From Ilyomonas sp964658445 (lineage in GTDB: Bacteria > Bacteroidota > Bacteroidia > Chitinophagales > Chitinophagaceae), in assembly GCA_964658445.1 (NCBI GenBank), contig CAZZZH010000074.1, forward strand, positions 1 through 17,885: a stretch of DNA of 17,885 nucleotides, read 5' to 3'. This document shows positions 7,430-14,598 of the stretch, in pieces; within the stretch, counting starts at the first letter, position 1, and every line of letters starts with the position of its first letter. The notes beneath the pieces were generated by a model. It did no database searches and was not told where the DNA came from. It saw only the letters and a program-made list of their open reading frames with translations. A program made the position numbers and the translations under genes.

Positions 7430-8302
7430 TTAATAATATCCATATTCCTTCAACTGCAGATCATTGTCCCGCCACTTTGGCCGCACTTTTATAAAAAGTT
7501 GCAGAAATACTTTTTGCTGAAGAAAAGCTTCTATATCTGCACGGGCAAGGGTGCCTAATTTTTTAATCATGCTTCCTTTTTCGCCAAGCAAAATGGCTTT
7601 CTGTGTTTCGCGGTGAACAATCACATCAGCCTGTATTTTAATGAGGGTTTCTTTCTCTTTAAATTCATTGACAATGACGGCAGTGTGATAAGGAATCTCG
7701 TCTGTAAAAAGCTCGTACACTTTCTCACGTATCAGTTCACTTACAAAGAATTTGGTAGGCAAATCCGAGATGTCTTCATCATTATAAAAGGCTTCACCTT
7801 CGGGCAAAAAAGATAAAATAGTAAGTAGAAGCTCATCAATATTTTCACCCGTTTTGGCGGATACGGTCACCAGTTTTTTACAGTAAGGTTGTTTCGTAAA
7901 AAAATCGATTAATCCCTTTACTACACTGGCTTTCGTGTTATCAATTTTATTGACAACAACAATAGCCGGAACCTTTAATTTAAGAGACGAAAACAGAAGA
8001 TGATTTTCTTCTGCAGGCTCTTTAGCATCAACTAACAAAACCGCAACATCAGCATCTTCCAGTGCGCTCTTTACGCTCTGCATCATGCGCTCGTGCAACT
8101 TGTATTTGGGTTCAATAATGCCAGGTGTATCGGAGAAGATAATTTGGTATTCACCAGGCTTTGTCAGAAAGCCTTTAATACGATGTCGGGTAGTCTGTAC
8201 CTTGCCGGAAACAATGGCAAGCTTCTCTCCCAATAAAGCATTCAGCAACGTGCTTTTACCCGCATTAGGTTTACCAAAAATATTTACAAAGCCTGCTTTC
8301 AT
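7430..8302 (-). CDS. era: GTPase Era
   Basis: A GTP-binding protein that binds the 3' end of 16S rRNA and helps mature the 30S subunit. The protein has 290 residues, the usual length. G1 is GKPNAGKST (10-18), G2 includes TTRHRI (38-43), G3 is DTPG (58-61), G4 is NKID (118-121) and G5 is SAK (148-150). The C-terminal type II KH domain is clear, with the RNA-binding GEKGSMIKKLG loop at 240-250 and the family ending FIKVRPKWRDND. The ATG start at 8302 places the Walker motif at the expected distance. A -7-like TACATTTG lies at 8339-8332. The gene sits between a stand-alone receiver gene upstream and der downstream, all on the minus strand. Confidence 0.97.
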   Translation of the reverse strand: MKAGFVNIFGKPNAGKSTLLNALLGEKLAIVSGKVQTTRHRIKGFLTKPGEYQIIFSDTPGIIEPKYKLHERMMQSVKSALEDADVAVLLVDAKEPAEENHLLFSSLKLKVPAIVVVNKIDNTKASVVKGLIDFFTKQPYCKKLVTVSAKTGENIDELLLTILSFLPEGEAFYNDEDISDLPTKFFVSELIREKVYELFTDEIPYHTAVIVNEFKEKETLIKIQADVIVHRETQKAILLGEKGSMIKKLGTLARADIEAFLQQKVFLQLFIKVRPKWRDNDLQLKEYGYY

Positions 8303-8331
8303 ATTGTTTTACTAACCTAAAATATGGGCAG

Positions 8332-8339
8332 CAAATGTA
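8332..8339 (-). promoter_or_regulatory. Candidate -7 element of era
   Basis: TACATTTG on the minus strand is an exact TAnnTTTG match followed by CTGCCC, placing a start point about 20-25 bases before the era ATG. The -33 region has no clear TTG (the closest is an ATG triplet 21 bases upstream), so the element is only half supported. Confidence 0.4.
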
Positions 8340-8448
8340 GCTTACTTATGCGTTAGCTGTCATCAGCGGAACAACAGAAAAAATAATGGTTAATGTCAAT
8401 TCACTACACGCATAGAAGATCGGAAAAGTGATATTGTTTATAAAAGCA

Positions 8449-8811
8449 CTATTGCCTGGCAAGCAAGGTTTTTACTTGCGCCAACAAGTCGCTTACATCG
8501 AACGGTTTTTCAATGTAGCCGTCAGCACCGGCTTCCATCGTGTATTTTCTTAAATCGCGTGCTGCGCTGAACATCAATATCGGAATATTTTTGGTAATAT
8601 CCTGTTCTTTAAATTGACGGCATAATGTTGTTCCGTCAACTGCTCCGAACCATACATCCAAAATAATTAAATCAGGCTTTTTAGTAACCATTTCAACCGC
8701 CGTTTGCGCGTCGAAAGCTTCCATTGTTTCATAACCATTGTACTGAAGAAAGAGAGAAACAACTTCTACAATAGATTCCTCATCATCAGCAACCAGTATA
8801 GTTTGTGCCAT
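8449..8811 (-). CDS. Stand-alone response-regulator receiver protein (CheY-like)
   Basis: A 120-residue single receiver domain. The acidic pocket is D9-D10-E11 (LVADDEES), the phospho-acceptor is D52 in LIILDVWFG, the switch Ser is S82 in MFSAARD and the conserved Lys is K102 in YIEKPFD. The Pro that often follows two residues after the phospho-Asp is replaced by a WFGAVDG loop, a variation I have seen in other Bacteroidota receivers. No output domain is present. The frame opens at a TTG at 8817, but the ATG at 8811 (MAQTILVADDEE) is the natural start. It lies 146 bases upstream of era and has no kinase neighbour. Its target cannot be read from the sequence. Confidence 0.88.
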   Translation of the reverse strand: MAQTILVADDEESIVEVVSLFLQYNGYETMEAFDAQTAVEMVTKKPDLIILDVWFGAVDGTTLCRQFKEQDITKNIPILMFSAARDLRKYTMEAGADGYIEKPFDVSDLLAQVKTLLARQ

Positions 8812-8935
8812 CAGCAAATTTTATAAGTGTCAACACAAAATAGTGCTTGCATTAAATCAGGCGTTTTCACCTCAAGAACCATGCTTGTTTGTATGTATTT
8901 TACATTTAAGCTTTGCACAGCAACAGGATTACAAA

Positions 8936-8972
8936 CAAAAAAATGCTGCACCGCCGCAGGCTCTGCTGCATT
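8936..8972 (-). terminator. Probable intrinsic terminator of the OmpA-lipoprotein gene
   Basis: On the minus strand, AATGC-A-GC pairs with GC-A-GCATT (one A.A mismatch) around an inner GCC/GGC stem. A run of seven T follows directly (8943-8937). It starts about 17 bases past the stop at 8990. The stem is imperfect but the U-tract is strong. Confidence 0.5.
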
Positions 8973-8989
8973 CTACAATTTAAGTATTT

Positions 8990-9664
8990 TTAATGACCTG
9001 CCTGCTGTTCAGCGTCTTGTTTCATCTTGTCGTTCGCTGTAATAAGAAACTCGGCCCGGCGGTTTTGTGCTCTGCCTTCGGGCGTACCATTGTCATATTT
9101 CGGCGCCGTTTTACCAAAGCCTTTGGTAGTTATGCGCACGGAACCTATACCATGCGCCCGCAGGTAATCAGCTACTGAGGCAGCTCTTTTTTCTGAGAGC
9201 GTTTGGTTGTATTCGTATGTACCGGTACTGTCGGTATGTCCCTGGACTTCTATGTTGGTATCAGGATATTTGTTTAATACCGTTATTAGGTCGGTAAGGG
9301 TGGGATAAGAAGCCGCATTAAGTTCGGCACTGTTAAAGGCATAGAGCACATTGTTGCTGAATTCAATTGTAATGCCTTCTCCCACACGTTCTACTTTTGC
9401 AGAAGGAACAGTATTTTTTATATCATCAGCCTGCTTGTCCATATTCTTACCAATGATGGCACCTGCTGTGCCGCCAACGGCTGCACCAATGATAGCACCT
9501 AATGCCGTGTTGCCGGATATCTTGCCAATAACACCGCCAACCACAGCACCGCCGCCCGCGCCAACGGCAGCGCCTTTTTGTGTCTTATTGAGGTTGCTGC
9601 ACGAAGTGGCAATAAGTAATGCCGCTGCAATAACAGACAGTATTAGAGAACGATATAGTTTCAT
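8990..9664 (-). CDS. OmpA-family lipoprotein with glycine-zipper domain
   Basis: A 224-residue envelope lipoprotein likely to tie the outer membrane to peptidoglycan. Residues 1-21 form a lipoprotein signal peptide with lipobox IATSC (Cys22). Residues 31-73 are a glycine-zipper segment (GAAVGAGGGAVVGGVIG, then ALGAIIGAAVGG) that may insert in a membrane. Residues about 95-210 form the OmpA C-terminal peptidoglycan-binding domain, with IEVQGHTDSTG (138-148), NQTLSEKRA (153-161) and RAQNRRAEFLI (198-208). D145 and R160 sit at the spacing of the diaminopimelate-binding Asp and Arg in characterised OmpA domains. A longer frame from ATG 9703 would put 13 polar residues before the signal peptide, so the ATG at 9664 was chosen. 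It appears to be a single-gene unit. Confidence 0.9.
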   Translation of the reverse strand: MKLYRSLILSVIAAALLIATSCSNLNKTQKGAAVGAGGGAVVGGVIGKISGNTALGAIIGAAVGGTAGAIIGKNMDKQADDIKNTVPSAKVERVGEGITIEFSNNVLYAFNSAELNAASYPTLTDLITVLNKYPDTNIEVQGHTDSTGTYEYNQTLSEKRAASVADYLRAHGIGSVRITTKGFGKTAPKYDNGTPEGRAQNRRAEFLITANDKMKQDAEQQAGH

Positions 9665-9728
9665 AAATAAATGTTTAAAGCCGTTTGCCAATTTTTGTGC
9701 CATGTAAAAAAGTAACGTTCATACTCAA

Positions 9729-9736
9729 TAAGTTTG
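9729..9736 (+). promoter_or_regulatory. Candidate -7 element for the small membrane protein gene
   Basis: TAAGTTTG matches TAnnTTTG exactly and lies about 65 bases before the ATG at 9801. No TTG is present at the normal -33 distance, so support is partial. Confidence 0.25.
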
Positions 9737-9800
9737 CAATTATAAATGGTGTATATATCGGCGCAGCCGTACTCATTGAACATCCATCCGCAAATAAGTT

Positions 9801-10064
9801 ATGCTAAAAAATTATTTTGAAAAAATTACACTATTTACGGTAATGGCTGGTCTTTCTTTGGTTGCCTTTATTATTGCCGCCATCAGCCACGAAGCTGATG
9901 TAATCAAAGAATCGCTACTGTATCATCTTGGCTTAGCCGTTATACTTTTTGCAGGTATTGATGTATTGCTAAAATATTTGCTGAAAGGGAAGACAGTTTG
10001 GCTCTGGACAATAGAATTTTTTTTACTGCTCGTTGCGATTTATATCTGGATTATCAGTGAGTAA
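9801..10064 (+). CDS. Small integral membrane protein, unknown function
   Basis: An 87-residue protein with three predicted membrane spans: about 11-27 (LFTVMAGLSLVAFIIAA), 40-58 (YHLGLAVILFAGIDVLLKY) and 66-85 (VWLWTIEFFLLLVAIYIWII). Short charged loops lie between them (SHEADVIKES and LKGKT). I do not recognise a family. Its last 42 bases overlap, tail to tail, the end of the permease gene on the other strand. The regular hydrophobic pattern, ATG start and plausible -7 element make it more likely real than a chance frame. No role can be deduced. Confidence 0.6.
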   Translation: MLKNYFEKITLFTVMAGLSLVAFIIAAISHEADVIKESLLYHLGLAVILFAGIDVLLKYLLKGKTVWLWTIEFFLLLVAIYIWIISE

Positions 10065-11435
10065 ATGGCTGATTTCCTTATTTACTTCTTCGTCGTTTTT
10101 CGCCTTTGCAAACGGCCATTCTTTTTGCAAATTCGATTTTATAAGAAAGGCAATAACACCCATTACCGCCACACCCAATCCATACCACATTTTCTCTTTA
10201 GTCGATAAAAAAATAAAGCCCCAGATAAGGACAGCCAATACAACCGGCACCGGGTACAGAGGCATTTTCCAGGGAAAGAAGGCGCGACCTTTTCTTTGCC
10301 GCAACAAGACCAAACCCACTGCCTGGCTGATGAACTGAACCATGATGCGCATAGCCAGTATTGCCTGTATAACATCTCTTAAATTGCTGAACAAAAGACT
10401 AAATATAAATGCAATGCTGCCTAGCGCCAGCAATGATATATAAGGAAAGTTTTTGGTTGGATGAAGCTTTGCAAAAACCGAGAAAAAGGCACCGTCTTTT
10501 GCGGCTGCATATGGGATGCGACTGTAGCCTAGCGTAGCTGAAAAAATAGAAGCTAAAGCTACCCATAGAATTAAAACTGTAACCACGTTTGCTGCCGTAG
10601 AGCCCGCTAACGTTTTCATAAAATCGCTTACAACAAAAGAACTGTTCTTTATTACACTAAAAGGCAGCACAGAAGCCACGCTGATGTTCATTAATAAATA
10701 TAAAACAGCAATGCCTGCAATAGAAATAAACATGCTGCGTGGAATATTACGCTGCGGGCTTTTAATATCTCCGCCCAAATGACAAACGTTGTAATAGCCA
10801 AGATAGCTATACACGGTCGATACACTAGCATTGCCAAGCAGCACAGCAAAAGCCCAGTTGAAACGAAGACCTGTATTTATGTTTTGCTGTGGTTGCAAAA
10901 AACTTCCATGCCACAACCCACCAGTAATAATGATAGTAATCGTAATTAAAACGCCGACCCATAATGCTACCGTTATTCTGCCGATAGTTTCGATTTTTCT
11001 ATATAAAAGGAGGACGATAAGAATAATTAAACTACCGCTAACTATCTTACTTTCCACAGTAGTCAGTGGTGTAAGAAAAGAAAAATACTTGGCAAAGCCA
11101 AGCGAAGCTGAAGTCAATACCAGCGGGGCTTGTATCATGGTTTGCCATACAAAGAGAAAGCTCATTAGTTTGCCCCAACGCGTACCAAAGCCAGCCTTCA
11201 AAAAGTTGTAGCTGCCGCCCGCCATTGGGTACGCTGCACCCAATTCGCTCCAAATAGTAGCATCGACAAAAGACAATACCGCACCCGCTATCCAGGCATA
11301 TAAAAAGGAAGGCCCATTCATGATGCCAGCTACACTGCTCAGCACTACAAATGGCCCGATACCAACCATGTCCGTCATGTTGATGGCTGTTGCCTGAAGG
11401 AGGCTTAACTTCTTGTGCGGAGAGTCTGTACTCAT
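10023..11435 (-). CDS. APC-family amino acid/amine permease
   Basis: A 470-residue inner-membrane transporter of the amino acid-polyamine-organocation superfamily, with about 12 hydrophobic spans. Typical features are the unwound TM1 motif GIGPF (25-29) after QATAINMTDMV, and SELGAAYPMAGGSYNFLKAGFG (63-84), the conserved TM2-loop region, where Glu64 and the PxxGG turn are usual. The C-terminus (about 440-470) is hydrophilic and cytoplasmic. The frame opens at a TTG at 11483, but the ATG at 11435 (MSTDSPHKKLSLLQ) is the better start. It is divergent from the GH13 gene with only 62 bases between the starts, so promoters must be packed together. The transported substrate cannot be read from the sequence. 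The 3' end overlaps the small membrane gene on the other strand by 42 bases. Confidence 0.88.
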   Translation of the reverse strand: MSTDSPHKKLSLLQATAINMTDMVGIGPFVVLSSVAGIMNGPSFLYAWIAGAVLSFVDATIWSELGAAYPMAGGSYNFLKAGFGTRWGKLMSFLFVWQTMIQAPLVLTSASLGFAKYFSFLTPLTTVESKIVSGSLIILIVLLLYRKIETIGRITVALWVGVLITITIIITGGLWHGSFLQPQQNINTGLRFNWAFAVLLGNASVSTVYSYLGYYNVCHLGGDIKSPQRNIPRSMFISIAGIAVLYLLMNISVASVLPFSVIKNSSFVVSDFMKTLAGSTAANVVTVLILWVALASIFSATLGYSRIPYAAAKDGAFFSVFAKLHPTKNFPYISLLALGSIAFIFSLLFSNLRDVIQAILAMRIMVQFISQAVGLVLLRQRKGRAFFPWKMPLYPVPVVLAVLIWGFIFLSTKEKMWYGLGVAVMGVIAFLIKSNLQKEWPFAKAKNDEEVNKEISHLLTDNPDINRNEQ

Positions 11436-11497
11436 AAAAAGCGGTGAGGTAAACGGCACAATAATAGTGTTTCTTTGCTTCAAAAATTTTTATCCTT

Positions 11498-12772
11498 ATG
11501 AGTGTTTTGTTTAAGCAGTTGGATTGGGCAAACAGCGCTAACATTTACGAAGTAAATACAAGACAATACACGCACGAAGGCACTTTTGTCGCTTTTGCAA
11601 AGCACCTTCCCCGCCTGCACGATATGGGTGTAGAAATACTATGGTTCATGCCCATAACACCCATCAGTCTTGAAGGCAGGCAGGGCAGCCTTGGCAGTTA
11701 CTATGCGGTAGCCGACTACACCGGCATTAACCCGGAATATGGTACGATGGAAGATTTTATAAATGTGGTACAACAGGCGCACTCGCTAAACATGAAAGTG
11801 ATTATTGATTGGGTGGCTAACCATACGGGAAAAGACAATGCATGGGCAAAACAATACCCCGACTGGTATCAGCGAGATGCACACGGCAACTTCATGGAAA
11901 GAAATGGATGGATAGATGTGATTGACCTGAACTACGACAATAAAGACATGCGCAATGCCATGATTGCAGCTATGAAATACTGGATAACGGAATCCGGTAT
12001 AGATGGCTTTCGCTGCGATATGGCGCACCTGGTGCCGCTCGATTTCTGGCAGGAAGCCCGCACCGAGTGCGATGCGCTAAAACCTATGTACTGGCTTGCC
12101 GAGACCGACAATGAAGAATATCTGCAGGTGTTTGATGCTTCGTATGCCTGGGAATGGATGACAGACAGTACTGCCTTGGTTCAACATAGAATGGGTACGG
12201 ATAAGATGATGAGTGTGCTAATGAAATATGCTTCGCAATGCGAAAACCATTCGCAAAAACTAATGTTCACTACTAACCATGATGAGAACAGTTGGAACGG
12301 AACAGAATATGAAAAATATGGCGCTGCTGCTGGCGCTTTTGCTATTTTTACCAATACCTGGCGGGGCATCCCTTTGTTGTATGGTGGGCAGGAATTACCC
12401 AATTATAAACGCCTAAGATTTTTTGATAAAGATGAGATTGAGTGGACTGATGCAAAGCCTGCCTTACATGATTTTTACAAAACTTTGTTCACGCTCAGAA
12501 GACGTTGCAATGTGTTTAACTGCAGTGCCGAGTTGCTATATTTGGATACCAATGTCGCAGATAAAATTGTAGCTTATGTTTGTAAGAACGGCGAGGAAAA
12601 AGCTTTGCTTCTATTTAATTTTTCTGATACCGACCGGGTACGATTTACAATATCGCACGATGAACTGAAAGATAAATTCAGGAATATTTTTTCAGGGTTA
12701 ATCTTTGATTTTACAAAACAGATTTCTTTCGAGATGCAGCCCTGGCAGTACATTGTTTATGAAAAAATATAG
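11498..12772 (+). CDS. Cytoplasmic GH13 alpha-amylase-family glycosidase
   Basis: A 424-residue (beta/alpha)8-barrel enzyme of glycoside hydrolase family 13, acting on alpha-glucosidic bonds. The conserved regions are in order: VIIDWVANHT (101-110), GFRCDMAH (170-177) with nucleophile D174, LAETD (200-204) with acid/base E202, and TTNHDENS (258-265) with stabiliser D262. A short C-terminal beta domain follows (about 345-424). No signal peptide is present, so it should act inside the cell, perhaps on glycogen or imported maltodextrins, whose products the phosphohexomutase encoded upstream could process (inference). At 424 residues it is a compact member with little or no extra N- or C-terminal domain. 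The ElaA-like gene follows after 22 bases. It could be an amylase or a small alpha-glucosidase; subfamily is not decidable by eye. Confidence 0.92.
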   Translation: MSVLFKQLDWANSANIYEVNTRQYTHEGTFVAFAKHLPRLHDMGVEILWFMPITPISLEGRQGSLGSYYAVADYTGINPEYGTMEDFINVVQQAHSLNMKVIIDWVANHTGKDNAWAKQYPDWYQRDAHGNFMERNGWIDVIDLNYDNKDMRNAMIAAMKYWITESGIDGFRCDMAHLVPLDFWQEARTECDALKPMYWLAETDNEEYLQVFDASYAWEWMTDSTALVQHRMGTDKMMSVLMKYASQCENHSQKLMFTTNHDENSWNGTEYEKYGAAAGAFAIFTNTWRGIPLLYGGQELPNYKRLRFFDKDEIEWTDAKPALHDFYKTLFTLRRRCNVFNCSAELLYLDTNVADKIVAYVCKNGEEKALLLFNFSDTDRVRFTISHDELKDKFRNIFSGLIFDFTKQISFEMQPWQYIVYEKI

Positions 12773-12794
12773 TTTATTTTATTGATTCGGTTTT

Positions 12795-13256
12795 ATGAAT
12801 GAACTGACCTGGCATTGCAGGCATTTTACCAATTTATCGGTAACAGAGTTGTACGACATTTTGCAACTGCGAAGCGAAGTATTTGTGGTAGAACAACAAT
12901 GTATTTTTTTAGACATGGATGGCATAGACAAACAATCCTATCATTTGTTCGCTTATCAAAAAAATGTATTGGTTGCTTGTTGCCGATTGATGGCAGCCGA
13001 TGTTGTGTATTCCAACCAGGCTTCTATCGGTCGCGTGGCCAATAAGGCTTCGGTTCGTGGAAGCGGCGTTGGCATGTTGATGATGAAAGAAGCAATAGTG
13101 AAATGCAGGGAAATGTTTTCGTCCTCGTCGTTAAAAATCGGTGCCCAATTTTATTTAAAAGATTGGTATAGCTCATTTGGCTTTAAGCCCTGCGGCGATG
13201 TATATTTAGAAGATAACATTGAGCACATTCATATGGAATTGGCCTTTCCTTCTTAG
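12795..13256 (+). CDS. elaA: ElaA-type GNAT acetyltransferase
   Basis: A 153-residue acetyl-CoA-dependent N-acetyltransferase of the ElaA group. The N-terminal signature LRSEVFVVEQQC with FLDMDGID (25-45) is characteristic. The acetyl-CoA pyrophosphate loop is the ASVRGSGVG stretch (85-93), preceded by IGRV (78-81). The C-terminal AQFYLKDWYSSFGF (117-130) and EDNIEHIHM (139-147) are also typical of the family. No signal peptide is seen. Substrates of ElaA proteins are not known to me. It starts 22 bases after the GH13 gene on the same strand, so co-transcription is likely, though a functional link is not obvious. Confidence 0.85.
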   Translation: MNELTWHCRHFTNLSVTELYDILQLRSEVFVVEQQCIFLDMDGIDKQSYHLFAYQKNVLVACCRLMAADVVYSNQASIGRVANKASVRGSGVGMLMMKEAIVKCREMFSSSSLKIGAQFYLKDWYSSFGFKPCGDVYLEDNIEHIHMELAFPS

Positions 13257-13391
13257 TTTTTCAATTGCCAAGGGAATTTTTGATAGCTAAAAGATTAAAA
13301 TTTCTTAATTTTTTGTCCGGCAAATAAAGTAAACCTTTGTAGGGTTATCATATTAAATAAATTTTTGTATTCAAGCAATCCCCTGACTCTG

Positions 13392-13399
13392 TATATTTG
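13392..13399 (+). promoter_or_regulatory. Candidate -7 element of the outer-membrane barrel gene
   Basis: TATATTTG fits TAnnTTTG exactly and would give a leader of about 55 bases before ATG 13460. The nearest TTG is 24 bases upstream; at the ideal 19-base spacing there is TTC. The leader contains a GGGAGGGGGATG stretch that may mimic a ribosome site but is not followed by a real frame. Confidence 0.4.
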
Positions 13400-13459
13400 T
13401 ACGAACCATGGCATCCGGGAGGGGGATGTTGTATAAAACAACTACTTATCATGATCACA

Positions 13460-14428
13460 ATGAAAAAAACCATTACTACCTTACTGCTGCTGGTATTTTT
13501 CTCAGCAACTTTTGCCCAAAATTACAGGCGGGCCAGTTTAAAACCGGCATACAGTTCGTTTGCTAATACTACGGAAATAGGCGTAAACGTTGGGCTTACT
13601 GCTTTCTTAGGCGATTTGGGCGGAACGCGCGGCAAGGGAGAACCTTTCTCTAAGGATTTGAACGGAGTTAGTATGCGTCCGCATTTTGGCTTGTCTTATA
13701 GCTATTATCCTGCTACATGGGTCAAAGTTGGAGCTACTTTAAATTATACCACTATTACGGGTGCCGACAGTGTGATTAAAAGTAAGGTAAACCAATCGTT
13801 TGGTCGTTACGAACGTAATCTCAGCTTTCGCTCACGGGTAGAAGAATTATCGCTGAATGGTGAAATTTACCCTTTGCAACTGTTTAGTAGAATTCGTCGT
13901 GAAACCTTGCTGAAACCCTTTGTGGGTGTAGGTGTTGGTGTATTCCACTTTAACCCTGAAACTGAATTGAACGGCGACTGGATAAAACTGAAACCACTTC
14001 GCTTGGAAGGCGAGGGTTTTTCAGAATATCCTGACAGCAAAGAATATAGTCTCTACCAGTTTTATATTCCTTTTACAGCTGGTATCAAGTATCGGTTAGA
14101 CGACCAGATTTGCCTTGGTTTTAGTGCCACATTCCGAAAAACATTTACCGACTATTTAGACGACGTAAGTAAAACATACATTGATCCGACTTTGTTCAGC
14201 AAGTATCTTTCTGCAAGCGATGCAGCGCTGGCTCAGCAGCTTTACTATCGGGGTACCAATCCTACATTACCAAAGCCGGGCAGCCCGAGAAGTTACTCTA
14301 ACCATAAAGATTCTTACACTACTCTTGCCGTTACCTTTAGTTATAATTTTGGTCAGCCTAGAGAAAGAGATGAGAGAGTTAGTGATCGTGTGATTAAGGT
14401 AAGACGCTTCCATGCTAAAAAACCTTAG
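13460..14428 (+). CDS. Outer-membrane beta-barrel protein (DUF6089-like)
   Basis: A 322-residue exported protein. Residues 1-20 form a signal peptide (MKKTITTLLLLVFFSATFAQ). The mature protein alternates short amphipathic strands with polar turns: EIGVNVGLTAFLGDLGGTRG, MRPHFGLSYSYY, WVKVGATLNYTTI, and a final TTLAVTFSYNFGQ strand. This resembles the OmpA-like N-terminal barrels annotated as DUF6089 in Bacteroidota, where the xGDLG turn near the start is frequent. A basic 20-residue tail follows the last strand, so the C-terminus is not the usual terminal Phe. The frame extends upstream to a TTG at 13397, but only the ATG at 13460 (or 13451) gives a proper signal peptide. Probably a structural or porin-like protein; function unproven. 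Confidence 0.8.
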   Translation: MKKTITTLLLLVFFSATFAQNYRRASLKPAYSSFANTTEIGVNVGLTAFLGDLGGTRGKGEPFSKDLNGVSMRPHFGLSYSYYPATWVKVGATLNYTTITGADSVIKSKVNQSFGRYERNLSFRSRVEELSLNGEIYPLQLFSRIRRETLLKPFVGVGVGVFHFNPETELNGDWIKLKPLRLEGEGFSEYPDSKEYSLYQFYIPFTAGIKYRLDDQICLGFSATFRKTFTDYLDDVSKTYIDPTLFSKYLSASDAALAQQLYYRGTNPTLPKPGSPRSYSNHKDSYTTLAVTFSYNFGQPRERDERVSDRVIKVRRFHAKKP

Positions 14429-14442
14429 CAGATAAATAAATT

Positions 14443-14496
14443 CTGCTTAAACAAAAGCTCCGAAATCTTAAGATTTCGGAGCTTTTGTTTAAGCAG
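14443..14496. terminator. 54-base perfect palindrome, bidirectional terminator
   Basis: Bases 14443-14469 are the exact reverse complement of 14470-14496, with no spacer. The core GCTCCGAAATC/GATTTCGGAGC is flanked by A-rich (ACAAAA) and T-rich (TTTTGT) arms, so each strand reads as a GC-rich stem followed by a U-rich tail. It lies 14 bases after the barrel gene stop and 102 bases past the stop of the convergent barrel gene at 14599. It should end transcription in both directions. Confidence 0.85.
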
Positions 14497-14598
14497 GGTT
14501 TACCTGTATTTTAAGTTAGCTTAGTCCTATCTTTTATTAATATAACTTAAACTAGTATTAAAAGAGGAGGGTTTAAAATCAGTTCACCAAACGATGAT

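Noticed and set aside
8827..9042. 71-residue plus-strand frame beginning at GTG
   Set aside because: Cys/Ser-rich without structure, overlaps the OmpA-lipoprotein gene end and its probable terminator.
11505..11518. TTTTGTTTAAGCAG near the GH13 start matches the arm of the palindrome at 14443-14496
   Set aside because: A 14-base AT-rich match within coding sequence, with no second arm; most likely coincidence.
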